From CAVXWV01 sp963695415 (lineage in GTDB: Bacteria; Chloroflexota; Anaerolineae; Anaerolineales; UBA4823), in NCBI GenBank assembly GCA_963695415.1, contig CAVOGL010000001.1:124001-188000 (forward strand): a stretch of DNA of 64,000 nt, read 5' to 3'. The position numbers were made by a program, and so were the translations under genes. Below the pieces are notes generated by a model. The model was not told the origin of the DNA. It was given only the letters and a program-made list of their open reading frames with translations, and made no database searches. Every line of letters begins with the position of its first letter. Position 1 is the first letter of the stretch. Of this stretch, positions 27,186 to 36,307 are shown piece by piece.

Positions 27186-27923
27186 ATGGAATTTTTCGAC
27201 CTGGTCGACATTTCGGAAAAATATATGGAGATCATCAATCCTTCTTCTCCAGAGAAAATATTGAAGATCGGGAAATTCCTGCGCCTTGAGCCCGGGAAGA
27301 AGGTGATCGATTTCGGCTGCGGTTTCGCCGAACCGCTGGTGTTGTGGGCAGAGGCGTATGGGATCGATGGTGTGGGGATCGATATCCGTCCGAACGCCTG
27401 TATACGGGCAACAGCAAAGATCAAGGAAAAGAAACTGGAAACCCGGATCGAGATCGTCTGCATGAGCGGTGCGGATTATCAATTTATCCCCGCCAGCTTC
27501 GATGCTGCCGTATGCATTGGCGCTTCCTTCATCTTCGGTGGTTTCCGCCAGACCATCCAGGCGATGAGAAAGGCAATTCGTCCTGAAGGCAGGCTGGCGA
27601 TCGGCGAACCATACTGGCTGAAAAGCACTATCCCGCCAGAATATGTCCGTTTGATCGGCGATTTTCATACAGAACACGAACTCGTTCAGATAGCGCGCCA
27701 GGAAGGTTTCGACTTCGAATACCTGGTGCGTTCCTCCCAGGACGATTGGGACCGCTACGAGGCGGACAACTGGCATGGTTTGGTGCGCTGGCTGGAAGAG
27801 AACACTGACCACCCGGAACGTGACCAGGTGGCTGCACACCTGCGCAAATCCCAGGACGAATACTTCCAGTACGGGCGTGAATACCTGGGCTGGGAAATGA
27901 TCGTCCTGGCACCTCAGACCTGA
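27186..27923 (+). CDS. class I SAM-dependent methyltransferase
   Basis: A 245-residue protein from an ATG with AAGGAG just upstream. Motif I is VIDFGCGFAEPL, the acidic residue follows in VGIDIRPNA, motif IV lies at FDAAVCIGASFIFGG, and RPEGRLAIGEPYW is motif VI. The C-terminal half (YEADNWHGLVRWLEENTDHP ... GREYLGWEMIVL) resembles the Methyltransf_11/25 proteins found with small-molecule genes. Substrate unknown. It is intact, unlike its neighbour 13 bp downstream. Confidence 0.85.
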   Translation: MEFFDLVDISEKYMEIINPSSPEKILKIGKFLRLEPGKKVIDFGCGFAEPLVLWAEAYGIDGVGIDIRPNACIRATAKIKEKKLETRIEIVCMSGADYQFIPASFDAAVCIGASFIFGGFRQTIQAMRKAIRPEGRLAIGEPYWLKSTIPPEYVRLIGDFHTEHELVQIARQEGFDFEYLVRSSQDDWDRYEADNWHGLVRWLEENTDHPERDQVAAHLRKSQDEYFQYGREYLGWEMIVLAPQT

Positions 27924-27936
27924 CATGGAGAACAAC

Positions 27937-28885
27937 ATGCTGACAAGACGATTGGGCAGGACAAACCTGCAGGTATCTGAACTCAGTTACGGGGCTGCCC
28001 GCGGGGCAGCACAGGATGCCAAACTGTTCATCAACACAGTACATGCCTGCATCGACGCCGGGATCAATTTCATCGACACTGCCGGGGGTTACGACGATGG
28101 GGACAGCGAAAGAGTATTGGGGCAGGCTCTCGCTGGCAAGGGCGATGTGCTGGTCGAGACCAAGTACTGCCCATATGACAGCTACCTGCCGGAGGCTGCT
28201 TATAACGGCAGTCCGCAGGCGCTCCGCGGCTTCAGCCGAAGAAAGTTTGCGCCGGCTGCGCCGCGAGCATATCGATGTGTTCCTCGGACACGGTATCCGC
28301 AGCCTGGAGACCCTGGACCGCTTCATGAACGACGGCAGCTACCAGGCGATGGTCGACATGAAGCAGGAAGGAAAAGTGCGCTTCATCGGCATCAGCGAAT
28401 TATCGGAAGGAGATGGAACTCACGAGATATTGAAAGAGGCTGTTCCTTCAGGCGCTTTTGATGTGGTCATGCTGACGGTAAATTTCCTGCTGCAAACTGC
28501 TGTTGATGTGATCCTACCTTTATGTGACGAACAGGATGTGGGCACGGTGGTGATGATGCCCTTGAACCAGGCATCGAAGGAATCGGGGCTGGTGTCGGTG
28601 GAGGCGGCACGTGAGTGCGTGCGCAGGCACATCGCCGCCGGTAACCTGCCGGACAGGACGCCCTATACCGATCCACACCTTTTCGATTTTCTCCTTCCGT
28701 ACAGCATCCCCGAGGCAGCATTACGCTATGTGCTGGCTCATGCGGTGAGTACCTGCTGCGTGGGCATGCGCAGCCGGGAGCGATTGGAGCAGAACCTGCG
28801 CGCCCTGACACAGCCGTATCTGGATGAGGCGAGGATGGAGAGATTGGAGGAGTTATTCGGGCAGATTCAAGTCCAAATCCGATAA
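27937..28885 (+). CDS. aldo/keto reductase (one frameshift)
   Basis: MLTRRLGRTNLQVSELSYG is the usual AKR opening; NFIDTAGGYDDGDSERVLG carries the catalytic Asp and Tyr, and LVETKYCP the lysine. Near base 28215-28230 the coding changes frame and continues SAEESLRRLRREHIDVFLGHGI, where the histidine expected for the tetrad is present. The C-terminus is intact to the stop at 28885. The intact enzyme would be about 315 residues. The ATG at 27937 has GGAG 6 bases upstream. An NADPH-dependent carbonyl reductase; substrate not deducible. Confidence 0.8.
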
Positions 28886-28895
28886 AATCAAGAAC

Positions 28896-28915
28896 GTCAG
28901 GTAAGGATACCTGAC
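28896..28915. terminator. hairpin after the aldo/keto reductase
   Basis: GTCAGGTA and TACCTGAC form a perfect 8-bp stem with loop AGGA, 10 bp after the stop. No strong T-run follows. Confidence 0.45.
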
Positions 28916-29007
28916 CTACTTCTGATAAAAATCCGTGAAATCTGCAGCATCGTGCAATCTGTGTTATGTTTTTTAAATCTTGATGAATTAACACTGGAGT
29001 CAAAAAT

Positions 29008-29958
29008 ATGAAATCCCTGCAGGTAACCGCCCCGAAAGAATTCAAAATTCTGGAAACACCTATCCCCCAACCCGGACGTGGAGAAGTTCTCATGCGCGTG
29101 AATGCGGTAACCACCTGCCCGCAGTGGGACCTGCACCTGCGCCACAACGAACCAATGTTCATCGGTCACCAGTTCCATTACCCCTACACACCCGGACAAC
29201 CCGGACACGAAGCCACCGGTGTGATCGAACAGGTAGGCGATGGGGTTACAGGGCTGTCGGCTGGCGACAGGGTCAGCGCCTGGCGCGATCCAGGTCATGA
29301 ATTCCCCGGCTGTTATGCACAATTTGTTGTACACAAAGCCGAGAATGTGATCCGGGTGCCAGAAGGATTGCCCGACGAGTCGCTTGCTCCGATTGAGCTG
29401 GCGATGTGCATCGCCACCCCGTTTCGCGGGTTAGAGAAGATGGACGCAATCCAGGGACGGGTGTTTGCGGTTTCCGGATTGGGACCAGCCGGACTGGTGG
29501 CTGTCCAGATGGCTAAGGCTGCCGGAGCCACGACAGTTCTGGGGATCGATCCGGTCAGGGAAAGACGTGCATTGGCTCTCAAAGCAGGGGCTGACCTGTG
29601 TATTTCTCCCGGTGAACCCATTTCTGATGAAATGCAGCCGCAAACGTCCATCGATTGTGTGGGGTCCAAAGCTTCCGTAGAAGCGCTGATGGATATCACC
29701 CAGGATGTGATTGCCTTGTTCGGCGTGCAGCGTGAGGATTACACAATCCAGCCAAAACACAACCGGCTGACCATCCTGGGATACAAGGGGCATTTCCGCC
29801 AATCGGCAGAATATGCTGTTGATTTGATCCGCCAGGGGAAACTCGACCTGGGCTTGCTGGTGACTCACACCTATCCTTTGAGCCGCTACGCTGAAGGGAT
29901 CGAGCTGCTGGAGAAGCAGCAGGCTGTCAAAGTGTGCTTCCGCCCCTGGGAGGATTGA
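29008..29958 (+). CDS. MDR-family zinc-type alcohol dehydrogenase-like protein
   Basis: 316 residues with the GroES-like N-terminal domain (PGRGEVLMRVNAVTTCPQWD, PGQPGHEATGVIEQVGDGV) and the Rossmann domain containing VSGLGPAGLVAVQMAKAAGA. The cysteine and GHE of the catalytic zinc site are present, but the usual structural-zinc loop with four cysteines is absent. The C-terminus VTHTYPLSRYAEGIELLEKQ is typical. GGAG lies upstream of the ATG. It probably oxidises an alcohol or sugar alcohol with NAD(P). Confidence 0.85.
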   Translation: MKSLQVTAPKEFKILETPIPQPGRGEVLMRVNAVTTCPQWDLHLRHNEPMFIGHQFHYPYTPGQPGHEATGVIEQVGDGVTGLSAGDRVSAWRDPGHEFPGCYAQFVVHKAENVIRVPEGLPDESLAPIELAMCIATPFRGLEKMDAIQGRVFAVSGLGPAGLVAVQMAKAAGATTVLGIDPVRERRALALKAGADLCISPGEPISDEMQPQTSIDCVGSKASVEALMDITQDVIALFGVQREDYTIQPKHNRLTILGYKGHFRQSAEYAVDLIRQGKLDLGLLVTHTYPLSRYAEGIELLEKQQAVKVCFRPWED

Positions 29959-30036
29959 CTCCGGAGACCGCCGCTGAAAGAATACAAAGCGCGCCTCCAG
30001 TGGGCGCCTAAAGTACGCCGGGAGGCGATCCGCAGG

Positions 30037-30618
30037 ATGTATGCCGGCGAGGCGCGGGGCAGACTCGACGAAGAACTCGTTGAGGAGGTGGGGTACAGCC
30101 TGCAGCAGCGCTGCCGCAGTATCCTGATGGTCACCGCTGGGGAACGGGTGGATTGTCCCGGGTGTGGTCACGAGATCGTCTCTTCCCAGGGGAGGTGGTC
30201 AAAGCAGAATCCGGTCGTTTGCCCGGAGTGCGGCTGGTCAGCCACTTACGGGGAATGGAGGGACAGCTGGCGCCACCGCGACCTGGTTGGAGGCAACGCA
30301 GTTCGAATTCTTCAGTCATTTCTGGATTCATATCCCCAGGCTCATACAGTGGAACAGAAAATGCTGATGATCGACCAGCTCTTGCACGCCTTTCACTGGA
30401 GCACGCGCCACCAGCGCTTCCATGCGCCCGCGGCGAAGCTGCTGATCCAGGGAGACCTGGAGGATGTACTCGCATTTCTGGATGATCTGGCGGGGATGGA
30501 ATTCCAGATGGAAGACCTTAACCAGTCGAAAGAAGAATACCAACACACGCTTGAGCGGGTGGCTGAGTCGTTCGAGTTCATCCGCGGCTCTCTGCGGAAA
30601 GCAGATCACAACAAATAA
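30037..30618 (+). CDS. zinc-ribbon protein of unknown function
   Basis: The frame starts right after the stop of the dehydrogenase. The first ATG is at 30037, but protein-like sequence (LKEYKARLQWAPKVRREAIRR) runs upstream to a CTG at 29974 that has CCGGAG 7 bases before it. A CTG start coupled to the previous gene is therefore likely, giving about 214 residues. CPGCGHE and CPECGW form one zinc ribbon in the first half; the second half is helical (AKLLIQGDLEDVLAFLDDLA). I do not recognise a named family. Confidence 0.62.
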   Translation: MYAGEARGRLDEELVEEVGYSLQQRCRSILMVTAGERVDCPGCGHEIVSSQGRWSKQNPVVCPECGWSATYGEWRDSWRHRDLVGGNAVRILQSFLDSYPQAHTVEQKMLMIDQLLHAFHWSTRHQRFHAPAAKLLIQGDLEDVLAFLDDLAGMEFQMEDLNQSKEEYQHTLERVAESFEFIRGSLRKADHNK

Positions 30619-30626
30619 TTACACTT

Positions 30627-31225
30627 GTCATTGCGAGCGGAGCGAAGCAATCTCCCTGGTGTTCACGACGCCTTCAGGATCCGCCAGGAGACTGCTTCGG
30701 AAAACCACCTCGCAGTGACATCTTCCTGTCATTGCGAGCGGAGCGAAGCAATCTCCCTGGTGTTCACGACGTCTTCAGGATTCGCCAGGAGACTGCTTCG
30801 GAAAACCACCTCGCAGTGACATCTTCTTGTCATTGCGAGTGGAGCGAAGCAATCTCCCTGGTGTTCACGACGCCTTCAGGATACGCCAGGAGACTGCTTC
30901 GGAAAACCACCTCGCAGTGACATCTTCCTGTCATTGCGAGCGGAGCGAAGCAATCTCCCTGGTGTTCACGACGCCTTCAGGATTCGCCAGGAGACTGCTT
31001 CGGAAAACCACCTCGCAGTGACATCTTCCTGTCATTGCGAGCGGAGCGAAGCAATCTCCCTGGTGTTCACGACGTCTTCAGGATCCGCCAGGAGACTGCT
31101 TCGGAAAACCACCTCGCAGTGACATCTTCTTGTCATTGCGAGCGGAGCGAAGCAATCTCCCTGGTGTTCACGACGCCTTCAGGATTCGCCGGAGACTGCC
31201 TCAACGGAATTCGTCTCGCATCACA
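30627..31225. repeat. six tandem 101-bp self-complementary repeats
   Basis: Units starting GTCATTGCGAG occur at 30627, 30728, 30829, 30930, 31031 and 31132, a spacing of exactly 101 bp every time. Each unit starts GTCATTGCGAG and ends CTCGCAGTGAC, and has GAAGCAATCTCC inside matched by GGAGACTGCTTC, so it folds on itself; the two deviations from perfect pairing are A-to-G changes that keep G-U pairing in RNA. Units differ from each other at only a few sites. The last is cut short and diverges after about 31185. Translations of this array (CHCERSEAIS-type) are spurious. Confidence 0.95.
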
Positions 31226-31269
31226 TCCACCATGGTAGACTTATCCCCATCCAACAAGGGAGCAAAACC

Positions 31270-32182
31270 ATGCAAAGACTGACCCGCAACTACCTCTTCA
31301 AAAACCACGGCGATCTGTCCACTCTCCCCGATCAACCCGCCTTATTCGTGGAACCCGGGGAATGGTTCACCATCGAGACTGTCGACACCGGGCACTTTTT
31401 CATGACCTCCGAAGCTGAAATGGACAAGCAGCCTGGACCAATGGCAGGAAACCCATCCACCGGACCCGTGTTCGTCAATGGGATCAAAGCCGGGGAAGTG
31501 GTCGCCGTCAGGATTGAGTTCGATTGAAATCGTCGGGCACTGTATGATCGGGATCGGTGACGAGACACTCCTCCCGGCAGATTTGGTGGACAAGCGTCGA
31601 GATTTTATCCGTATAGAAAACAACCTGGCACACTTTCAGGGAGGATTCCAGGTACCGGTCAAACCCATGTTCGGCTGCTTTGGCGTGGTACCGGCGAAGC
31701 CATCGCCAGAACCATGGCACCACGGCGGAAACCTGGACCTGCCGGATATCTGCGCCGGCGCCACGGTGCATGTGCGCTGCGAGCGTGATGGTGCCTACTT
31801 TGCCTGCGGTGACGGTCATGCTGTGCAGGGTGACGGCGAGATTAACGGTTACAGCCTGGAGGTATCCCTGGATGGCGTGTTGAGCATTGACAGGTCACCT
31901 TACCAGGACCTGATGACGATCCTGATCGAGAATGAACGGGAACTCATCACTGTTGGCGTGGAAAGCACTTTCGCAGACTCGATCCGCAGTGCAATCCACT
32001 CGATGACGGACCACGTCTCTCGATTGACAGGGAAAGAACTCCTGGATTGTTACCAATTGGTCAGCCATGTTGGGGACATCCGCGTGGGACCCATCTGGTT
32101 GGCGGTCCGAGAGAACGATTGGGAGGGTGGACTGCCTGTTCCTGCCTGCCTGCACCTGCCGAAGGAATTCCTGGGGATTTGA
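31270..32182 (+). CDS. acetamidase/formamidase-family protein (one frameshift)
   Basis: Two frames joined near base 31515 give about 303 residues. The first carries TVDTGHFFMTSE and GPVFVNGIKAGEVVAVRIE; the second SIEIVGHCMIGIGDE, PHWHHGGNLDLPDI-like EPWHHGGNLDLPDICAGATV, and the family hallmark GDGHAVQGDGEINGYSLEV. In FmdA/AmdA enzymes these segments hold the metal and active-site residues for hydrolysing short amides. An AAGGGA ribosome site precedes the ATG. The usual family length is 300-400 residues, so the gene is complete apart from the shift. Confidence 0.82.
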
Positions 32183-32230
32183 GCTTACAAAATTAATACA
32201 ATCCAGGAAAGAATTAGATCGGTACTCTTA

Positions 32231-33217
32231 ATGGAAACCATCGCCCAATTCCCTGATCATTTCTGGCAAACTGTTGGCAGAATTTTCGGGGAGGAGGGCA
32301 GGGAATGGCTAGACCACCTGCCCGACATCCTGGAGCGCTGCCGGCAGAAATGGGGATTGGATGAAGGCACTGCCTGCCCAAACCTGAGCATTAATTATAT
32401 TGAATTCACCCGTACAAAGGATGGATTACCCGTTGCCCTGAAAGTCGGGGTACCTAATGATGAGCTTTTATCAGAAATGGCTGCCTTGAGGCACTTCGAT
32501 GGACGGGGAGCAGTTCGTATTCTGGATTCGGATCTTGAGCTGAGCGCCTTTATCATGCAGCGTATCCACCCGGGAACAATGCTCTGGGAAACCGGCGGCA
32601 ACCATGAACAAACCCGCATCGCTGCCAGTCTGATGCTGCAGTTACACCGCCCCCTGCCGGCAAATCATGGATTTCCAGCATTTTCTGAATGGCTGGAACG
32701 TTCTTTTGCATTTACCCGCACACAAGGGGATGCGCATGAATTGATGCCCAGGGAGCTGCTCAAACAAGTCGAAGCAGCCTTTAGAGAAATCGATAGCGAG
32801 AAAAACGAAGACGTACTGCTGCACGGTGACCTGCACCACGAGAATATTCTCCTGGATGCGCAGGCGGGTTGGACTGTGATCGATCCGAAAGGCGTTTGCG
32901 GCGCAGGAGCTCTTGAAGTGGGTCGTTACATCCAGAACCAGCTCCCGGGCGACGGCTGGGAGGACCTTATCCGGGAGAGGGTGGTCATTTTCGAAGAAGT
33001 CTTAAATCTCTCCAGACGACATGTGCTGAACGGCGCCCTGGTGGATTGCGTCCTCAGCCACTGCTGGGATTTTGAAGATGAAGGCTTGAGTGAGGATTGG
33101 CACCGCGGGGTCGAATTGGGCTGGTGGCTGGTCGAGGAATTTAAAAAAGTAGAGCGGATTGCGGCTGACTGTGTCAGCACATCCGCTCTACTCAATGCTA
33201 ATGCCCTGGAATCTTAA
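32231..33217 (+). CDS. aminoglycoside/hydroxyurea kinase-like phosphotransferase (APH(6) family)
   Basis: 328 residues. PVALKVG with Lys71 is the ATP-binding strand; LLHGDLHHENIL (His198 to Asn205) is the catalytic loop; GWTVIDPKGVCG (Asp218) holds the metal-binding aspartate. The HGDLHxxN plus IDPKG combination is characteristic of the APH_6_hur family, which includes streptomycin 6-kinases. Environmental members often have unknown substrates, so resistance is not claimed. The 3' end overlaps the convergent nitroreductase gene by 20 bp. It follows the amidase gene by 48 bp. Confidence 0.82.
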   Translation: METIAQFPDHFWQTVGRIFGEEGREWLDHLPDILERCRQKWGLDEGTACPNLSINYIEFTRTKDGLPVALKVGVPNDELLSEMAALRHFDGRGAVRILDSDLELSAFIMQRIHPGTMLWETGGNHEQTRIAASLMLQLHRPLPANHGFPAFSEWLERSFAFTRTQGDAHELMPRELLKQVEAAFREIDSEKNEDVLLHGDLHHENILLDAQAGWTVIDPKGVCGAGALEVGRYIQNQLPGDGWEDLIRERVVIFEEVLNLSRRHVLNGALVDCVLSHCWDFEDEGLSEDWHRGVELGWWLVEEFKKVERIAADCVSTSALLNANALES

Positions 33218-33962
33218 ATCCGCTCCTGCGGAAGGCACTCAGGATACTGCGCGGCGATTTCGCCCACACACCCAGCTTGCGCGAGATGTGCTCCGTCCAG
33301 CTGTAATTGTCGAAAGTGAAGGTCTCCTCCCGTTTCCCTTCCAGGTCTACCATGTAGTTCGCCTTGCGGTAATAATCCTGCGCCAGGTAACCTTCATCCA
33401 TGGTCTGCATGGCGGCTTCGATCTGCTCGTCCGAGAACTGCGGGTATTCGCCTTCGAAAAGACAGAAATCAAGCGGGTAGCGCGGACGAACAGGCGGGTT
33501 CGATGCGGGATAGCCCATCGCCAGTCCCACCAGAGGGAACACCCGCGGCGGGAGCTTATAGCGTTCGATGAGGTCTTTTGCATAATAAGGCCATGCGCCC
33601 AGGAAGCAGCTGCCCAATCCCAGGCTCTCGGCAGCGATGACCATGTTCTCTGCCATCAAGGCCGCGTCCTGGATGCCAAGCACCATCAGGCTGAGATCGT
33701 TCGACACGATCTCCCAACCGCGCTTTTGCATAATGAGCTCGAAGCGGTGTGAGTCAACGCAGACCGTGAAAAGCAGCGGGGCGTTGAAGTCGTTGGTTTC
33801 TCTATCCCTCGATAATAGAAGGCTGCAGAGCTGGTAGGCAAACGGCGCCTGCTGACCGGCGCGCACGATGGTCTCGATGACCTCTTCCGATGGCATCTCG
33901 GGCTTATATTGACGGATGGATTTGCGCTGCAGCATGGTGTCTATGACAGGATTGTGGATCAT
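33198..33962 (-). CDS. nitroreductase-family FMN oxidoreductase
   Basis: 254 residues, starting after an AAGGAG site on the minus strand. MLQRKSIRQYKPEMPSEEVI is the standard FMN-binding opening, AGQQAPFAYQLCS the second FMN contact, and ENMVIAAESLGLGSCFLGAW the dimer/FMN helix. The C-terminal extension (SWTEHISRKLGVWAKSPRSI) is found in the NfsA/NADPH-nitroreductase-like branch. It likely reduces quinones or nitro compounds with NAD(P)H. The gene is divergent from the Eis-like gene with a palindromic region between them. Confidence 0.85.
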   Translation of the reverse strand: MIHNPVIDTMLQRKSIRQYKPEMPSEEVIETIVRAGQQAPFAYQLCSLLLSRDRETNDFNAPLLFTVCVDSHRFELIMQKRGWEIVSNDLSLMVLGIQDAALMAENMVIAAESLGLGSCFLGAWPYYAKDLIERYKLPPRVFPLVGLAMGYPASNPPVRPRYPLDFCLFEGEYPQFSDEQIEAAMQTMDEGYLAQDYYRKANYMVDLEGKREETFTFDNYSWTEHISRKLGVWAKSPRSILSAFRRSGFKIPGH

Positions 33963-33991
33963 CTCAACTCCTTTTTTGGAGTATTATAGTG

Positions 33992-34038
33992 CCCTGCGAA
34001 GGTTTAGAACCTTCGCAGGGCTGCGAACCTTCGCAGGG
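33992..34038. promoter_or_regulatory. inverted repeat with half-copies between divergent genes
   Basis: CCCTGCGAAGGTT and AACCTTCGCAGGG (33992-34004 and 34008-34020) form a perfect 13-bp-arm palindrome with loop TAG. A second copy of the right arm follows to about 34038, with a weaker third (CTTTCGCA) after it. It lies between the -10-like sequences of the nitroreductase and acetyltransferase genes, so it could be an operator for both or a dispersed palindromic element. Confidence 0.5.
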
Positions 34039-34077
34039 CTGCAAACTTTCGCAAAGACTGCAGGCAGAGGAGAACCC

Positions 34078-35262
34078 ATGACAGAATACACCATGCGCCA
34101 GGTCGAAGGGCAGGAGATGCTCGACATCCTCTACTGGCTGGACAACTACGCCTTCCACCAAAACCCGCCTTTCCCGGACCGGGCAAGCTGGGACGAACGC
34201 ATCACGAGCCGCAAAGGTCCTGTTTACTTCGCCGGCTTCGAGGATGGCGAACCGGTGACCGTGTGCGCCTGCCCCACACTGGTGCAGAATGTGCGCGGGA
34301 AGGTCATGCCCATGTGCGGATTCGCCGATGTGAGCTCGCACCCCAGGATACGGCGCAAAGGTTACATCTTCCTTTTAATGCGGCATGCCTTTGCCTGGAT
34401 GAAAGATGCAGGATATGGGCTCTCCAGTCTTTACCCGTTCCGTGAATCGTTCTACCAGCGGTTGGGATATGTTACCTTCCCACAAGCCAGGAAGGCGCTA
34501 TTCCACCCCAGGGTGCTTCGACCACTCCTGGAGATGGAACTCCCAGGCGAAATCGAGCAGGTGCTGATTGGTGAAGGTTACGAAACCTACCATGCTTTTG
34601 TGAAAGAACAACTCCTGGGTGTGCACGGCATGGCGATGTTCGCCGACCCGCAGAAAGAGTCGGCACAGAGTAACCGCTCCTGGTTGGCGTTGGCAAAAAT
34701 CAACGGCAGCGTGGAGGGCGTGATGAGTTACAGCCTGGCAGGCGAGCAGATGATGGAGTTCACTTTCCGCGCCGTACGCTTTTATTACCGTAACGCGGAA
34801 GCGAAATACCTTTTATTGAACTGGATTGCCCGGCACATTGACCAGGCAAATCGGGTCGAGCTCTGGCTTCCGCCCTACGAGCAACCCAACACCTGGCTGG
34901 CGGATATGGATGTTAAGCTGGACACGATTTTTGTTTCCCCCATGGGACGTGTGATGGATGTGAGTAACCTGGATGGACTTCAGGTAGGGGAAGGCGCTTT
35001 GTGCATCGAGGTGGTTGACCCCGACTGCCCATGGAATGAGGGGATTTGGGAGCTCCGGAGCGAGGATGGGTATTTGAAAGTCAGCCGCGGGAAAAGGGCT
35101 GATGCGCGCATCAGCATCAATGCACTGTCTGCCCTGGTTTACGGCACGAATGATCCTGCTGACTTTGCCTTGCGCGGCTGGGGTGAGGTGCCAGTAGAGG
35201 TCCAGGAGGTGATGCGTAGAATGTTTCCAAAGCAGCTGCCATATCTACATGAATTCTATTAA
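34078..35262 (+). CDS. Eis-like GNAT acetyltransferase with SCP2 domain
   Basis: 394 residues from an ATG with AGGAGA upstream. The N-terminal GNAT domain (residues about 1-150) has FADVSSHPRIRRKGYIFLLM, the acetyl-CoA loop R-x-x-G form, and SLYPFRESFYQRLGY. A second GNAT-like half follows (MMEFTFRAVRFYYRNAEAKYLLLNWIA). The last 100 residues (GEGALCIEVVDPDCPWNEGI ... ADARISINALSALVYG) form the sterol-carrier-protein-like domain seen in Eis enzymes. In mycobacteria Eis acetylates aminoglycosides; here the substrate is unknown. Confidence 0.82.
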   Translation: MTEYTMRQVEGQEMLDILYWLDNYAFHQNPPFPDRASWDERITSRKGPVYFAGFEDGEPVTVCACPTLVQNVRGKVMPMCGFADVSSHPRIRRKGYIFLLMRHAFAWMKDAGYGLSSLYPFRESFYQRLGYVTFPQARKALFHPRVLRPLLEMELPGEIEQVLIGEGYETYHAFVKEQLLGVHGMAMFADPQKESAQSNRSWLALAKINGSVEGVMSYSLAGEQMMEFTFRAVRFYYRNAEAKYLLLNWIARHIDQANRVELWLPPYEQPNTWLADMDVKLDTIFVSPMGRVMDVSNLDGLQVGEGALCIEVVDPDCPWNEGIWELRSEDGYLKVSRGKRADARISINALSALVYGTNDPADFALRGWGEVPVEVQEVMRRMFPKQLPYLHEFY

Positions 35263-35264
35263 AA

Positions 35265-35545
35265 ATTGAACGCGGATTACACGGATTTGGGGATTTCACG
35301 GATTTTTTTCTTTTTAATACGGATGAAACGAATGGACGAATATTTCGAATGAGCGTTTGATTCGTAGTAACGACTTCAGTCGTTATTCTCAATCGTTGGG
35401 AAAACAGAACGCAGATTACGCGGATTTGTGGATTTCACGGATTTTTCTTCTTTTTTAATACGAATGAAACGAATGGGCGAATATTTCGAATGAGCGTTTG
35501 ATTTGTAGTAACGACTTCAGTCGTTATTCTCAATCGTTGGAAAAA
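35265..35545. repeat. two tandem copies of an about 140-bp repeat
   Basis: The gap 35263-35572 contains two near-identical copies beginning AACGC(G/A)GATTAC at 35269 and 35408. Each has CGGATTT.. blocks, a pyrimidine run, GAATG(G/A)(A/G)CGAATATTTCGAA and, near its end, the palindrome AACGACTTCAGTCGTT (35369-35384 and 35510-35525). Parts of the unit recur elsewhere in the window (41410, 45230, 51960-52093, 61724), so it is a dispersed repeat family. Confidence 0.85.
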
Positions 35546-35572
35546 CTGAACACGAATTTTCTTTGCGATGTG

Positions 35573-36253
35573 TTACGGGTGAATTTCGAGGTATCCGGTT
35601 ACCGCATGCGGGTGCGCAATCAACACGTAAGCGCGGATGTCTTCCAGGTGGGTATGCAGGGCTTCGGGTGATATTCCGTCTGGAGCATATACAGTGTAAA
35701 TAACGTTGGTGCTATCCGGCTGGATCTGGGCGCGGCTGTCGGGTCCGTAGATCACGCTGGAGAGAATCCCCTTGCCGTCTGACATGAACATGTCGCCCTG
35801 TTTCAAAACCTGTTCCTTGCCATTAAACTGGACCATAGTCTCACCACCCCTGGCAACACCGACTCGGATGGGGACATTAACAACATCCATGTCGTGACCT
35901 GCTGTCAGCAGTCCATTCTTCAACTCTGCCATGAACATGGCTTCCACCAGAGTTGAGACGGACGGGATCGGCTTTGCTTTGAAAACAATGGACTCAAGCT
36001 GTAAGCGTACGTGGTATGTCTTATCGAATCGTTTGTAGAAGTCAACATAAGGCTGGATTTGCGGTAATGAATCCAGGCTTTTCCGGTCGGCATCCCTGTA
36101 ACGCATGCGCAGCTCTTCTTCTAGAGTGGATTTCGCCTGCCCCAGCCCGGGATGGCGTTCCATGTTCGGCGCACCAGTCATCACCAGGAAACCAGCACAC
36201 GCACCTGGATAAACCCGCTTCCATTCATCCGAAATTTCAATCATGTATTGCAT
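35573..36253 (-). CDS. B3/B4 tRNA-binding-domain protein
   Basis: 226 residues similar to the B3/B4 domain of phenylalanyl-tRNA synthetase beta, as a stand-alone protein. Landmarks are FYKRFDKTYHVRLQLESIVF, GHDMDVVNVPIRVGVARGGE, LKQGDMFMSDGKGILSSVIY and a C-terminal HLEDIRAYVLI. The family may edit or bind mischarged tRNA or amino-acid-like ligands; function is unproven. The start has GGATGGAG immediately upstream on the minus strand. The stop overlaps the right border of the repeat pair. Confidence 0.78.
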   Translation of the reverse strand: MQYMIEISDEWKRVYPGACAGFLVMTGAPNMERHPGLGQAKSTLEEELRMRYRDADRKSLDSLPQIQPYVDFYKRFDKTYHVRLQLESIVFKAKPIPSVSTLVEAMFMAELKNGLLTAGHDMDVVNVPIRVGVARGGETMVQFNGKEQVLKQGDMFMSDGKGILSSVIYGPDSRAQIQPDSTNVIYTVYAPDGISPEALHTHLEDIRAYVLIAHPHAVTGYLEIHP

Positions 36254-36307
36254 GCTCCATCCTCAAATATTGTAAATCACATTCACCTGACGGTGGTTGT
36301 CCGGAAT

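Noticed and set aside
30464..31238. Chain of overlapping 60-85-residue frames giving CHCERSEAISLVFT-type peptides
   Set aside because: They are translations of the 101-bp palindromic array; the same peptide recurs because the DNA repeats, and no ribosome sites match.
33159..33752. 197-residue plus-strand frame downstream of the APH(6)-like gene
   Set aside because: Antisense to the nitroreductase, which shows all family motifs.
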